Positions 22,892 to 23,135 of a stretch of DNA of 23,135 bases are shown here, in pieces. Position 1 is the first letter of the stretch, and the number at the start of each line of letters is the position of its first letter. The notes under the pieces are model-generated. The model was not told the origin of the DNA, did not search any database, and saw nothing but the letters and a program-made list of their open reading frames with translations. The stretch is from Clostridiales bacterium. GTDB taxonomy: Bacteria; Bacillota; Clostridia; Peptostreptococcales; T1SED10-28. A program made the translations under genes and the position numbers. The stretch covers positions 1 to 23,135 of the forward strand of contig SLKF01000134.1 of the NCBI GenBank assembly GCA_007134725.1, in the 5' to 3' direction.

Positions 22892-23135
22892 ATGGATCGA
22901 CTTCGAGTTCTTAATACTATTCTGGATATGTCCCCAAATTTCCTGCATTTTCACCAAATTATTTTTCAAAGAAAAGAAAAAAAGAAAAAGCTTTGGAATA
23001 TTTTTCATTCCAAAGCTTTTAAAAATTCAAGGATAATTTTTATTGTTCATTATTTACTCTTAGATCATTATGAAGAAAAACCGGGCAGGACTTCTGAAAA
23101 ATTCACCATTTCACAAATTATTGATTTATTAAAAA
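22892..23135 (+). CDS. Open frame running off the right edge, possibly an HTH/WYL-type N-terminus
   Basis: From ATG 22892 the plus frame is open for 81 codons to the window end without a stop. The last part (SRIIFIVHYLLL, DHYEEKP, TISQIIDLL) faintly recalls the first helices of WYL-type regulators. Against it: no ribosome binding site at ATG 22892 or 22928, and the frame runs through a perfect terminator hairpin. A true start may lie after the hairpin, where AAGGA at 23029-23033 is followed only by ATT codons in frame. It competes with the minus-strand tail at 23068-23135. Confidence 0.25.
   Translation, partial: MDRLRVLNTILDMSPNFLHFHQIIFQRKEKKKKLWNIFHSKAFKNSRIIFIVHYLLLDHYEEKPGRTSEKFTISQIIDLLK
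22986..23020 (-). terminator. Strong intrinsic terminator near the right edge
   Basis: AAAAGCTTTGGAAT (22986-22999) pairs perfectly with ATTCCAAAGCTTTT (23007-23020) around a 7-nt loop. On the minus strand the stem runs into T5CT7, much better than the T4 on the plus strand, so it probably ends a minus-strand gene entering from the right. Confidence 0.8.
23068..23135 (-). CDS. Possible C-terminal tail of a minus-strand gene
   Basis: The frame is open from the right edge for 22 codons, ending EMVNFSEVLPGFSS and TAA at 23070-23068. The strong minus-strand terminator at 22986-23020 follows 47 bp later, as for other genes in the window. The stretch is too short to identify a family, and a plus-strand frame covers the same bases. 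Confidence 0.3.
   Translation of the reverse strand, partial: FNKSIICEMVNFSEVLPGFSS

Noticed and set aside
1..23135. CRISPR array, insertion sequence, integrase, toxin-antitoxin pair, tRNA or rRNA
   Set aside because: No regularly spaced repeats, transposase or integrase motifs, or tRNA-like cloverleaf sequences were found on reading both strands.

Overview
The window looks like chromosomal DNA of a low-GC Gram-positive bacterium, most likely an anaerobic member of the Clostridia. Almost every gene has a strong AGGAGG-type ribosome binding site. Promoters follow the sigma-A consensus, several starts are TTG, and most genes end at perfect intrinsic terminators. The gene content fits: MnmH plus a DUF3343 Se/S-carrier-like protein, ThyX, methylglyoxal synthase, a rubrerythrin-like protein, polyferredoxin redox proteins, a c-di-GMP riboswitch and a clostridial-style second type IIA topoisomerase. 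No CRISPR array, insertion sequence, phage module, tRNA or rRNA was seen.

Left part (1-5200): the end of mnmH (tRNA 2-selenouridine synthase) is coupled to a cytosolic prolyl oligopeptidase on the plus strand. Facing it on the minus strand are a SAM methyltransferase, a DUF3343 protein and the DNA repair protein Ogt. Divergent from ogt lies a DJ-1/PfpI-family protein, followed by tandem terminator hairpins.

Middle part (5200-13140): minus-strand genes for a rubrerythrin-like di-iron protein and an MscS channel are divergent from a plus-strand pair, a class II CPD photolyase coupled to a BrkB/YihY membrane protein. Then come minus-strand osmC and an atypical thyX. Next is a tight three-gene operon: a stand-alone B12-binding protein, an FtsX/MacB-type ABC permease and its ATPase, all overlapping and driven by a near-consensus promoter.

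Right part (13140-23135), all minus strand apart from the ambiguous right edge: a one-chain redox protein (NapH-like membrane part, two 4Fe-4S clusters and a ferredoxin-NADP reductase-like module) with a perfect consensus promoter and a GC-rich palindrome at the expected transcription start; a TPR-GAF-GGDEF diguanylate cyclase with a c-di-GMP-I riboswitch in its leader; a candidate 40-residue membrane peptide; mgsA; a small membrane protein with two His-x13-His pairs suggesting two b hemes; and a ParE/ParC-like topoisomerase pair with altered active-site and quinolone-site motifs. The right edge is ambiguous and may hold the end or the beginning of another gene.

The most rewarding points are the riboswitch that senses the product of the enzyme it controls, the B12-binding/ABC operon, the redox fusion with its palindrome, the tiny putative diheme protein and the divergent topoisomerase.
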